Shown here: in pieces, positions 15,587 through 23,880 of the stretch
Position numbering within the stretch: the stretch's first letter is position 1
Layout of the letters: each line of letters starts with the position of its first letter
Assembly: GCF_009467795.1 (NCBI RefSeq)
Contig: NZ_WIAX01000006.1
Span: 1-64,000 of the forward strand
Direction: 5' to 3'
Length of the DNA: 64,000 nt
Origin: Nesterenkonia halophila
Lineage (GTDB): Bacteria > Actinomycetota > Actinomycetes > Actinomycetales > Micrococcaceae
Made by a program: the position numbers and the translations under genes
Notes under the pieces: generated by a model
Told to the model about the DNA's origin: nothing
The model's input: only the letters and a program-made list of their open reading frames with translations
Database searches by the model: none

Positions 15587-15772
15587 ATGAAAGCCATGCA
15601 TGTGGGTCTGCTCGCCGGTCTGCTCGTCGGTCTGGCGGCGGTGGTCGGCGGCTTCTGGGCGACGCTCGGGGTGCTCTGCTTCGGCGCAGTCGGCCTCGTC
15701 CTGGGAACGTTCGTCGACTCCGGGCGCCTGGACCTCGTCGACCTGCTCCGCGGCGGAAGGAGCCGCAGGTGA
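15587..15772 (+). CDS. DUF2273-like small membrane protein
   Basis: A 61-aa protein made of two hydrophobic helices (VGLLAGLLVGLAAVVGGFWATL and VLCFGAVGLVLGTFV) and a short basic tail ending LLRGGRSRR. This matches DUF2273 proteins that accompany Asp23/AmaP genes. GGAGG lies just upstream of the ATG. The next gene begins inside its stop codon (GTGA overlap), so they are translated together. Probably a membrane partner of the Asp23 complex. Confidence 0.8.
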   Translation: MKAMHVGLLAGLLVGLAAVVGGFWATLGVLCFGAVGLVLGTFVDSGRLDLVDLLRGGRSRR

Positions 15773-16194
15773 GTGCTCGGCGGGATGTGCAGGAGAAGAC
15801 GCGGACGGACGCCGACGAGCCGGACGAGCTCCGGTGCGGGCGGCTGACGATCCGCGAGCCGGTCGTGAGACGTTCCGCGGCGCAGGCCGCCTCTGAGCTG
15901 CCGGAGGTGTGGGCGACGACCGGCGTCTTCCACCGCCGCGCCGCTCAGAACGCCCGCCCGGACGTCGCGGTGCGGCTCATCGGCGGAACGGTCGAGCTCG
16001 ACGTCACGCTGGCCCAGTTCTACCGCAGCCCGCTGCGGGCCATCACGGAGAGTGCGCGCAGTCATCTCAAGCGGCGCGTAGAGGCGCTCACCGGGCTTCC
16101 GGTGCGGGCGGTGAACTTCTCCATCGAACATCTGGAGGTCTCCAGCGGTGTTCGAGGTCGGTCGACCAGGAGCTCCGGACGGGAGACAGCATGA
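15769..16194 (+). CDS. Asp23/Gls24-like protein
   Basis: Protein of 141 aa. A charged N-terminus is followed by LTIREPVVRRSAAQAASELPEVW, then RPDVAVRLIGGTVELDVTLAQFYRSPLRAITESARSHLKRRVEALTGLPVRAVNFSIEHLEV, the alternating strand-helix pattern of Asp23 domains. It starts at GTG 15769, overlapping the DUF2273 stop, and ends overlapping the next start by ATGA. Divergent from the main Asp23 protein, so it is probably a specialised subunit of the same assembly. Confidence 0.75.
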   Translation: MSARRDVQEKTRTDADEPDELRCGRLTIREPVVRRSAAQAASELPEVWATTGVFHRRAAQNARPDVAVRLIGGTVELDVTLAQFYRSPLRAITESARSHLKRRVEALTGLPVRAVNFSIEHLEVSSGVRGRSTRSSGRETA

Positions 16195-16829
16195 GCCGGC
16201 CCCTGATACGCCGACGGTCTGCCCGAGCGGCGACGAGCATCGTGGTGGCGATCCTGCTGCTGGGCATCGCCGTCGGCGGTCTCTGGCTCGGAGGGCATCT
16301 CCTCCTCGCCGGTCCCGACGGCGCGCAGATCCCGGCTGAGGAGCTCCGCTGGAACTCGTCGGGGGTCCTCGCCTCGGCCGGCGCGCTGCTCCTGGCGGGC
16401 ATCCTCCTCCTCGCGGCGGCGCGACCGGGTCCGCCTCTGGTGCGCGAGATCCGGAGTGCGCCAATCCTGCGTCCTGCGACCGACGGGGTCGCCGAGGGCA
16501 TGGACGACGGTCGCGGCGCAGACGCACCTGAGGAGCGGAGCAGCTCCTCGCAGGGTCCGATCCTCGACGTGCGTCGCGTCCGGACCTATGTCAGCACGCG
16601 CGGGCTGGCGAATATCGCCGCCGGAGAGGCCTCACGCTCCGGCGGCATCAGCTCGGAACGAGTCCGTCGTCGACGCGGTGCACTCCAGGTGCGAGCCGTC
16701 ACGACGGGGGACGATGCTGACGCCGACCGCCGGGTCGTGCATGCGCGCATCATGCGGCGTCTCGGAGAGCTCCCGCTGCAGCGGCCGGGTCGAGTGCGCG
16801 TCCGGCTGCACCGAGGAGGCAGATCATGA
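16191..16829 (+). CDS. DUF6286-like membrane protein of the Asp23 operon
   Basis: Protein of 212 aa with two N-terminal membrane helices (ATSIVVAILLLGIAVGGLWLG and VLASAGALLLAGILLLAAARP), an acidic linker, and a basic C-terminal part (SERVRRRRGALQVRAVTTG.. to RPGRVRVRLHRGG) whose ending is typical of DUF6286. ATGA overlap with the gene before and the gene after. It probably anchors Asp23 proteins at the membrane together with the next gene product. Family assignment is moderate. Confidence 0.65.
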   Translation: MSRPLIRRRSARAATSIVVAILLLGIAVGGLWLGGHLLLAGPDGAQIPAEELRWNSSGVLASAGALLLAGILLLAAARPGPPLVREIRSAPILRPATDGVAEGMDDGRGADAPEERSSSSQGPILDVRRVRTYVSTRGLANIAAGEASRSGGISSERVRRRRGALQVRAVTTGDDADADRRVVHARIMRRLGELPLQRPGRVRVRLHRGGRS

Positions 16830-17566
16830 TCACCCGTCCTCGAACGATGAACCGCGTCTGGCTCGGTCTCATCGGAGCTGCGCTGGTGGTCCTCGGCGTC
16901 GTCGGAGTCGCTCTGGGCACCGGCGCGGCGGGGTCCGTGCGGCGGGCCGTCGTCGATCGGACGACGGTGAATCTGCCTGACCCTCCTCCGGCGGACGGCC
17001 GGGTCGGCGACGGGATGCCGTCCGCCGCGGAAGTTCTTCCCGGTGCCGCGGTCGTGCTGGTGGTGGTCTCGGCGGTGCTGGCCGCACTGGCGATCGTCTG
17101 GATCGTTCGTGCGGTCCCGCGCCTCCCTCCGGCATGGAGGCTGCAGCTGCAGTACGACGGTCGTGAGGGCATCACCGCGGTGTCCTCGCGAGTGATCGAA
17201 CGGGCGGCGGAACGGGATGCGCAGCAGCTGGACGGAGTGCTCGCTGCGCATATCGCGATCACCGGCACGGCATCGGCGCCCGAAGTCCTGGCCCACGTCG
17301 AGGTCGATGAGCGTCAGGACCTCGCGATGGTGCTGCGCCGGAGCGTGGAACGGATCGGCGGAGGCATGGCGGCGACACTGCAGACGGATCTGCGGGCAGT
17401 CTCCCTCGTGCTCGATCCGGCGTGCGACGCAGAGCCTGCGCAGAGCGTCGACGTTCCGCAACGATCGTCGGCTCGTCGAGGAGCTCCGGAGAAGAAGACT
17501 GGCGGGGCAACAGCCGCGCAGAATCAACGAAAGCCGGGGCTTCAGACCTCGGAGAACAGGAGATAA
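16826..17566 (+). CDS. AmaP-like alkaline shock membrane anchor protein
   Basis: Protein of 246 aa with two membrane helices (VWLGLIGAALVVLGVVGVALG near 11-31 and GAAVVLVVVSAVLAALAIVWIVRA near 72-95) separated by about 40 extracytoplasmic residues. A cytoplasmic domain follows (LQLQYDGREGITAVSSRVIERAAERDAQQLDGV..) with an Asp23-like strand-helix pattern, and then a charged tail. This matches AmaP, which holds Asp23 at the membrane in Staphylococcus aureus. The start overlaps the previous stop; the stop is immediately before the GlsB-type gene. Confidence 0.7.
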   Translation: MITRPRTMNRVWLGLIGAALVVLGVVGVALGTGAAGSVRRAVVDRTTVNLPDPPPADGRVGDGMPSAAEVLPGAAVVLVVVSAVLAALAIVWIVRAVPRLPPAWRLQLQYDGREGITAVSSRVIERAAERDAQQLDGVLAAHIAITGTASAPEVLAHVEVDERQDLAMVLRRSVERIGGGMAATLQTDLRAVSLVLDPACDAEPAQSVDVPQRSSARRGAPEKKTGGATAAQNQRKPGLQTSENRR

Positions 17567-17568
17567 GG

Positions 17569-17835
17569 ATGGCCATCATCGGCTGGATCATCGTCGGACT
17601 CGTCGCAGGCGTCCTCGCCCGCCTCATCATGCCGGGCAAACAGGGAGGAGGCTGGCTCTCGGCGATCCTGCTGGGCGTCGTCGGCGCCCTCCTCGGCGGG
17701 CTGCTCTTCGGGCTCTTCGGCGGCAAGGGCATGGGTGCTGTGATGAGCGACCCGTGGTCGCTGGGGTCCCTGATCATCGCCGTCATCGGCGCGCTGGTGT
17801 TCTCGTTCGTCTGGCGCCTGGTCGCGAAGCGCTGA
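17569..17835 (+). CDS. GlsB/YeaQ/YmgE family stress membrane protein
   Basis: An 88-aa protein with three hydrophobic helices: IIGWIIVGLVAGVLARLIMPG, AILLGVVGALLGGLLFGLFGG and LGSLIIAVIGALVFSFVWRLV. The GxxAGxLARLIMPGKQGGG motif is characteristic of this transglycosylase-associated family, whose genes often sit with general-stress or alkaline-shock genes. The ATG at 17569 is three bases beyond the AmaP-like stop. Last gene of the Asp23 operon, followed by a strong hairpin terminator. Confidence 0.92.
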   Translation: MAIIGWIIVGLVAGVLARLIMPGKQGGGWLSAILLGVVGALLGGLLFGLFGGKGMGAVMSDPWSLGSLIIAVIGALVFSFVWRLVAKR

Positions 17836-17880
17836 GAATGCAGCCCACGTCCTCGCCGGGGCGTGGGCACCGTGCAGAGA

Positions 17881-17921
17881 CGGCCGGGGCGGGCTCCTCG
17901 TGGAGGAGCGCGCCCCGGCCG
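17881..17921. terminator. Bidirectional hairpin terminator
   Basis: An 11-bp perfect stem (CGGCCGGGGCG with CGCCCCGGCCG) encloses a second 7-bp stem (GCTCCTC-GTG-GAGGAGC). It lies between the convergent ends of the Asp23 operon and ahcY and can serve both. Confidence 0.8.
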
Positions 17922-17975
17922 TCGTGTCTGCGGCCCGTCGACCCGGCGCAGTCGCTGCGCCGGGTCCGGGCGGGC

Positions 17976-19451
<1,476 letters not shown>

Positions 19452-19530
19452 GCAGGGGGGTCCTTCGTCTCGGGAGTGGGCGTCGACGGCGCGCCGGCGG
19501 GACGCCGTCGCGCGCGGACGGGTCGGGACC

Positions 19531-19536
19531 AGCGTA
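19531..19536 (-). promoter_or_regulatory. -10 box TACGCT upstream of ahcY
   Basis: TACGCT on the minus strand, leaving a leader of roughly 75 nt before the ahcY ATG. Confidence 0.35.
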
Positions 19537-19653
19537 TCGCGGGGCCTCCGCCGGCGGCGGCCCCGCACGTCACCGGGGGTCACCGGTGCGACGGCGAGCT
19601 CCCGCCGGACGCGCCGGTCCGGACGGGCGGCCAGGACGGGCGGGGCGGAGCGC

Positions 19654-20472
19654 TCAGGTGTAGGGCAGCGCGTGCAGCCGCCGGCCCAGCCGCGCGCTGC
19701 GCTCCTGCCGGCGCACCAGCCGCCGATACTCGCGATTGCGCCGCTCCGCCATCACCGCGGTGAGGAACTCCACAGTGCTCGACGGCGGGGGCGGCGGCAT
19801 GACGTGCGGGCGCAGCTCGGCGGCCAGCTGGTCGGCGCTGCGCCGCAGCGCCTCCGAGTCCACGGCCCTGCCCCCGGAGTCCAGGCGCTGCAGCAGCCGG
19901 GAGATGCGCAGCGCGAGGCCGTCGGGGACGCGGCCGACGTCGGCGATCTGCGTCCACGAGGACAGGTGCTGCGGCACCGGCAGCATCATCGGCTTGGTCT
20001 GCGGCTGGCGGGTGAGCACCCCGTAGGTGCCGGCCAGCATGTCGCCCAGGCGCTTGCCGCGGGAGTTGAGCAGCCCGCAGAGCAGCGGCAGCAGGCCCAG
20101 GCTCAGCACCGCCTCGGGCCAGAGCAGCAGCCCGCGGACGATCGCATGGCGCAGCCGCACCGGGCCGCCGTCGTCGCGGACCACCCGCACGCCCAGGATC
20201 AGTCGGCCCAGCGAGCGGCCTCGGGAGAGCGCCTCGACCGTCACCGGGGCGACGACGAAGCAGAGGATCAGCGTGCTCAGCATGGCCGCCTGGGTCAGGG
20301 CGGGGTCCGGGGAGACGGCCATTGTCCCGGAGAAGGCGCCGAAGAGCAGCAGGATCCCGAGATAGGCGGCCAGATAGACGGCCAGGTCGATCATCAGCGA
20401 CAGTCCGCGGACGAGGACCGAGGCCGCCGGCAGGTCCAGCTGGACCGCCTCACCGGTGATCACTGTGCGCAT
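19654..20472 (-). CDS. RDD family membrane protein
   Basis: Protein of 272 aa. The N-terminal ~150 residues form an RDD domain with about three or four helices ([71 protein letters not shown]) and the landmarks [19 protein letters not shown] and [12 protein letters not shown]. The C-terminal ~110 residues are soluble, with many Arg pairs. It is divergent from a SpoIIM-type gene across only 51 bp, a pairing common in actinobacteria. TAGGCT ends 6 nt before the ATG (leaderless). Function unknown; a transport or envelope role is supposed. Confidence 0.9.
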   Translation of the reverse strand: MRTVITGEAVQLDLPAASVLVRGLSLMIDLAVYLAAYLGILLLFGAFSGTMAVSPDPALTQAAMLSTLILCFVVAPVTVEALSRGRSLGRLILGVRVVRDDGGPVRLRHAIVRGLLLWPEAVLSLGLLPLLCGLLNSRGKRLGDMLAGTYGVLTRQPQTKPMMLPVPQHLSSWTQIADVGRVPDGLALRISRLLQRLDSGGRAVDSEALRRSADQLAAELRPHVMPPPPPSSTVEFLTAVMAERRNREYRRLVRRQERSARLGRRLHALPYT

Positions 20473-20478
20473 GCGGCC

Positions 20479-20484
20479 AGCCTA
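20479..20484 (-). promoter_or_regulatory. -10 box TAGGCT of the RDD gene (leaderless)
   Basis: TAGGCT ends 6 nt before the RDD start; it shares a 51-bp gap with the SpoIIM promoter. Confidence 0.5.
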
Positions 20485-20510
20485 GCGGCTCTTCGGCGCA
20501 TGAGCTGAGT

Positions 20511-20516
20511 TAGGGT
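20511..20516 (+). promoter_or_regulatory. -10 box TAGGGT of the SpoIIM-type gene (leaderless)
   Basis: TAGGGT ends 7 nt before GTG 20524, with no ribosome site between. Confidence 0.55.
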
Positions 20517-20523
20517 CGGGGAT

Positions 20524-21513
20524 GTGGACATCGATGCCTTCGTCGCCGTGCACCAGGGGGAGTGGGACCGCCTGGCCGAGCTCTCCTCCCGCACCCGACC
20601 GACTGCCGACGAGGCGGACGAGCTGCTGCGGCTCTACCAGCGCACGTCCACCCATCTGTCGATGATCCAGGCCCACGACCCCGGCGGCGCAGTCGCCGCC
20701 GGTCTCTCGGCGCGGCTGGGCCGGGCGCGCGGCCGGCTCACCGGCGGCGGGGACAATCTGCTGGTCAGCATCGCCCGCTTCGTCATGCAGGTGCTGCCGG
20801 CGGCCTTCCACCGCGTCGCCGTCCCGACAGTGGTCGTCGGCGCACTGTTCCTGCTGGTCTCCGGAGCCTTCGCGCTGTGGACCCAGCACCATCCGCAGAT
20901 CGAGCTGCTGATGTCCGACGAGGCCCGGGCCGCCTACGCCCGCGACGACTTCGTCGATTACTACTCGGACCACCCCAACGCCTCCTTCGCCGCTCAGGTG
21001 TGGACCAACAACGCCTGGATCGCCGCGCAGGAGGTGACCCTCGGGGTGACCGGCGTCTGGGTGCCGGCGGTGCTGCTGGTCAATGCGCAGGGACTGGGGA
21101 TCTCAGCCGGGGTGATGTTCGAGCAGGGCGAGGCATGGACCTTCTGGGCCCACATCCTGCCGCACGGTCTGATGGAGCTCACTGCGGTCTTCGTCGCCGG
21201 CGCGGCCGGGCTGCGGATCTTCTGGGCCTGGGTCTCCCCGGGACGCCGGCGGCGGCTCACCGCGCTGGCGGAGGAGGGCCGCCGGCTGATCACCGTCGCG
21301 ATCGGCCTGACCGCCGTGCTGCTGGTCAGCGGCGTCGTCGAAGGCTTCGTCACCCCCAGCGACCTGCCGGCCGCGGTGAAGATCCTCATCGGCGCCGCGG
21401 TGCTGGCGGGCTACTGGACCTACACGCTGGTCCTCGGCGGTCGAGCCCGCCGGGCGGGCATCACCGGCGACCTGGCCCGCTACGATTCCGGAGCCCACGA
21501 GCTCACCGCCTGA
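20524..21513 (+). CDS. Stage II sporulation protein M (SpoIIM) superfamily membrane protein
   Basis: Protein of 329 aa. A soluble N-terminal ~90 residues (DIDAFVAVHQGEWDRLAELSSR.., LYQRTSTHLSMIQAH) precede about five membrane helices, including VAVPTVVVGALFLLVSGAFALW, VWVPAVLLVNAQGLGISAGVM, WTFWAHILPHGLMELTAVFVAGAAGL and two near the C-terminus. The NN.W and HGLMELTAVFVAG motifs are typical of the superfamily. In non-sporulating actinobacteria these proteins pair with RDD and MoxR/DUF58 genes and are not linked to sporulation. GTG start chosen from the -10 spacing. Confidence 0.9.
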   Translation: MDIDAFVAVHQGEWDRLAELSSRTRPTADEADELLRLYQRTSTHLSMIQAHDPGGAVAAGLSARLGRARGRLTGGGDNLLVSIARFVMQVLPAAFHRVAVPTVVVGALFLLVSGAFALWTQHHPQIELLMSDEARAAYARDDFVDYYSDHPNASFAAQVWTNNAWIAAQEVTLGVTGVWVPAVLLVNAQGLGISAGVMFEQGEAWTFWAHILPHGLMELTAVFVAGAAGLRIFWAWVSPGRRRRLTALAEEGRRLITVAIGLTAVLLVSGVVEGFVTPSDLPAAVKILIGAAVLAGYWTYTLVLGGRARRAGITGDLARYDSGAHELTA

Positions 21514-21627
21514 TCCGCGTCGGTCATCCGCCTGATCACCGACGGAGACGAGCCGGCGACGCGGCCGGAACCACGCGGATCCTCGACTCTCCGGCAGGTC
21601 TGACCGGGCGCGACGGGCTCTGCCCCG

Positions 21628-21633
21628 TACCCT
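21628..21633 (+). promoter_or_regulatory. -10 box TACCCT of the DUF1461 gene
   Basis: TACCCT lies about 34 nt before the ATG, giving a short leader containing the GGAGAGG ribosome site. Confidence 0.4.
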
Positions 21634-21666
21634 CGACAGTGGACATCACTGCGTGGAGAGGCAACC

Positions 21667-23163
21667 ATGAGCGCGAACTCACAGCGGCCCGAGCACGGGG
21701 AGCCGCAGGACACCGGAGGCGGATTCGAGTCCGGCCTCGACTACGGGGCGTTCGCCGAGGACGCGCCGGACTATCCGGAGGACCGGCCGGACGCGGCGAC
21801 GCCGCAGGAGCCGGAGGAGGGGTCCCCCGAGGCCGCGGACGACGCCGGCGCGGCGCCGACGTCCGACGACGAGACCACTGAGACCGCCGGGCGCGCGGCC
21901 GCGGCCGGCGAGCAGCCCACTGAACCGATCGGCGGGGCGTCCGCTCCGCGCGCCGAGGATCAGCCCACGGCCGCGATGCCGCGCACTGCGGCCTCCGACG
22001 ACGCGACGCGTCCGCTGGGCGACGTCGCGACCGAGGCGACCGGCGGGCAGTCGGAGGGCTCTTCGCAGGCCGGCTCCGCATCGACCCCGGCCCCGGCGCC
22101 GGCCATGGACACCGAGCCGGCCCCGGCCCCGGCCATGGACACCGAGCCGGCCCCGGCGCCGGCCGTGGACACCGAGCCGGCCCCCGGCGCGCAGCCGGCG
22201 AGCGGCGGCGCCGACGAGCAGGAGACCGCCACGCTGAGCGCGGCCCGCGAACCGCAGCCGAGCGAAGCCTCCCGCGACCTGCCCTATGAGCCGGCCGCCG
22301 CGGGCGCGGCCGGTGCGGCCGGCGGCTCCGCAGTCGTCGGGCGCACGGCCGCCGACGAGGCGATCACCGATCAGGACCTCGACGAGGAGGTCGCCAAGGA
22401 CAAGCGCGGCGCCTCGCGCCTGCTGCAGGTGCTGCTGGCGATCTTCGTCCCGCTGCTGGTGCTGGCCGCCGCAGTCCGGCTGGTGGCCTCGCCGCTGTTC
22501 GTCTGGCTGGAGTACCGGCTGCCGCACTTCCCGGCCGACGAGCTCGGATTCGGCACCGACGACCGGACCCTCTACGGCTCCTACGGCGTGGACTACCTGT
22601 TCAACGGCGCCGACTCCCGGTACCTCTCGGAGCTCGCCGTCGAGGGCGGTCCGCTGTTCACCGAGGCCGAGGTCGGGCACATGGCCGACGTCAAGCGGGT
22701 CATGCTCATCGGCATGGCCGTCGCGGCGGTGCTGCTGATCGTCACACTGATCTTCGTGCTGCTGCTGCGCCGGTGGCGCCCCGGGGCGGTCGCCCGCGGA
22801 TTCTTCTCCGCCGCCTGGGTCGCCCTGGTGCTCGTCGCCGCGCTGGTGACGCTGGCGGTGCTGGGCTGGCAGGACTTCTTCTCCGGCGTGCACGGGGTGC
22901 TCTTCGCGGAGGGCAGCTGGCAGTTCCCGGCAGACTCGACGCTGATCCGACTCTACCCGGGGCAGTTCTGGATGGACGCCGCCATCGGCGTCGGCGGCCT
23001 CATGGTGCTCATCGCGCTGCTGCTGCTGATCATCACCTGGCCGACGAAGAAACGCCGCGCCCGCCGTCGGGCCCGGCTCGAGGAGGTCCAGGAAGCCCGC
23101 CGCGAGAAGCTGGTCGCCGAGCTGACCAAGGACGCCGAGTACTCCAACGCCGCGCGCGGCTGA
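21667..23163 (+). CDS. TIGR01906/DUF1461 family membrane protein with disordered N-terminus
   Basis: Protein of 498 aa. Residues 1-240 are acidic, Ala/Pro/Thr-rich and surely disordered, including three copies of a ten-residue APAPAMDTEP-type repeat. Residues ~250-470 contain the membrane part: LLQVLLAIFVPLLVLAAAVRLV, an extracytoplasmic loop with YLFNGADSRYL, GPLFTEAEVGHMADVKRVM (the EHM.DVK block of the family), and three further helices including MVLIALLLLIITW. The tail is strongly basic. GGAGAGG precedes the ATG. The molecular role of DUF1461 is not known. Confidence 0.85.
   Translation: MSANSQRPEHGEPQDTGGGFESGLDYGAFAEDAPDYPEDRPDAATPQEPEEGSPEAADDAGAAPTSDDETTETAGRAAAAGEQPTEPIGGASAPRAEDQPTAAMPRTAASDDATRPLGDVATEATGGQSEGSSQAGSASTPAPAPAMDTEPAPAPAMDTEPAPAPAVDTEPAPGAQPASGGADEQETATLSAAREPQPSEASRDLPYEPAAAGAAGAAGGSAVVGRTAADEAITDQDLDEEVAKDKRGASRLLQVLLAIFVPLLVLAAAVRLVASPLFVWLEYRLPHFPADELGFGTDDRTLYGSYGVDYLFNGADSRYLSELAVEGGPLFTEAEVGHMADVKRVMLIGMAVAAVLLIVTLIFVLLLRRWRPGAVARGFFSAAWVALVLVAALVTLAVLGWQDFFSGVHGVLFAEGSWQFPADSTLIRLYPGQFWMDAAIGVGGLMVLIALLLLIITWPTKKRRARRRARLEEVQEARREKLVAELTKDAEYSNAARG
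22091..22180. repeat. 30-bp coding tandem repeat, three copies
   Basis: Three near-identical 30-bp units (22091, 22121, 22151) encode the Pro/Ala repeat in the disordered part of the DUF1461 protein; only two positions differ between copies. Likely to vary in copy number. Confidence 0.9.
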
Positions 23164-23187
23164 GCCGACCGCACCGTCTCCCTCGCA

Positions 23188-23228
23188 GAGATCCGGGCCC
23201 GCAGGGGAATCCTGCGGGCCCGGATCTC
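23188..23228. terminator. Hairpin terminator after the DUF1461 gene
   Basis: Perfect 18-bp stem (23188-23205 with 23211-23228) and a GGAAT loop, followed by GTTCT rather than a T run. It lies 25 nt after the stop codon. Confidence 0.8.
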
Positions 23229-23307
23229 GTTCTACCCGGTGTTCGACAGTGTGCTCGAGCCTGAGGCCGGGCGCCCGGCGCCTGCCGAGCGAGTCCGGCA
23301 CGTCCAG

Positions 23308-23313
23308 TACACT
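23308..23313 (+). promoter_or_regulatory. -10 box TACACT upstream of panD
   Basis: TACACT lies between the terminator and panD, leaving a leader of about 90 nt. Confidence 0.4.
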
Positions 23314-23411
23314 GTCGGGGTCCGCGGGCCGCCGCGGCGCGTGCCGGGGCGCCCCGACGGGCCGCCGGGACCACGAGCACGACCGAGTCCTCCGTCGAAA
23401 GCGAGCGCCTC

Positions 23412-23834
23412 ATGCTGAGAACCGTCATGGGCGGCAAGATCCACCGCGCCCGGGTCACCCAGGCCGACCTGCACTACGTGGGGTCGATCACTGTGGACCA
23501 GGATCTGCTCGACGCCGCCGGGATCGTCGAGGGGGAGAAGGTCCAGGTCGTCGACATCGCCAACGGCGCGCGCCTGGAGACCTACACCATCGCCGGCGAC
23601 CGCGGGACCGGCATCATCGGCATCAACGGCGCCGCCGCGCACCTGGTCGGCACCGACGACCTGGTCATCATCATCTCCTACCGGATGGGCACCGACGCCG
23701 AGATCGCCGAGCACGTCCCGCAGGTCGTCCACGTCGACGCCGACAACCGGATCGTGCAGCTGGGGAACGACCCCGCCGAGCCGGTGCCCGGCTCGGCCGA
23801 TCAGCTCTCCCCGCGCAGCCCGCTGCCGGCCTGA
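23412..23834 (+). CDS. panD: Aspartate 1-decarboxylase
   Basis: PanD, 140 aa, makes beta-alanine from aspartate for pantothenate and CoA. The proenzyme cleaves itself at Gly24-Ser25 to form the pyruvoyl cofactor; the sequence has YVGSITVD at that place. Other family landmarks: [20 protein letters not shown] at the start, [19 protein letters not shown] and [10 protein letters not shown]. The last ~20 residues are a variable tail. panB and panC are not adjacent here; the next genes are the two GT29-like proteins, with their own promoter 32 nt after the panD stop. Confidence 0.97.
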   Translation: MLRTVMGGKIHRARVTQADLHYVGSITVDQDLLDAAGIVEGEKVQVVDIANGARLETYTIAGDRGTGIIGINGAAAHLVGTDDLVIIISYRMGTDAEIAEHVPQVVHVDADNRIVQLGNDPAEPVPGSADQLSPRSPLPA

Positions 23835-23865
23835 GCCGAGACGGGCCGGCGTCGCCGCCGGCCAG

Positions 23866-23871
23866 TAGACT
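23866..23871 (+). promoter_or_regulatory. -10 box TAGACT of the TPR-GT29-like pair
   Basis: TAGACT ends 9 nt before ATG 23881, giving a leader of at most a few bases. No ribosome site is visible. Confidence 0.45.
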
Positions 23872-23880
23872 CGCGTCACG

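Noticed and set aside
19452-19536. SAH riboswitch in the ahcY leader
   Set aside because: The leader is only about 75 nt and I could not find the conserved SAH aptamer core.
22091-22180. Repeats in the DUF1461 gene as a CRISPR-like array
   Set aside because: They are direct in-frame coding repeats without spacers.
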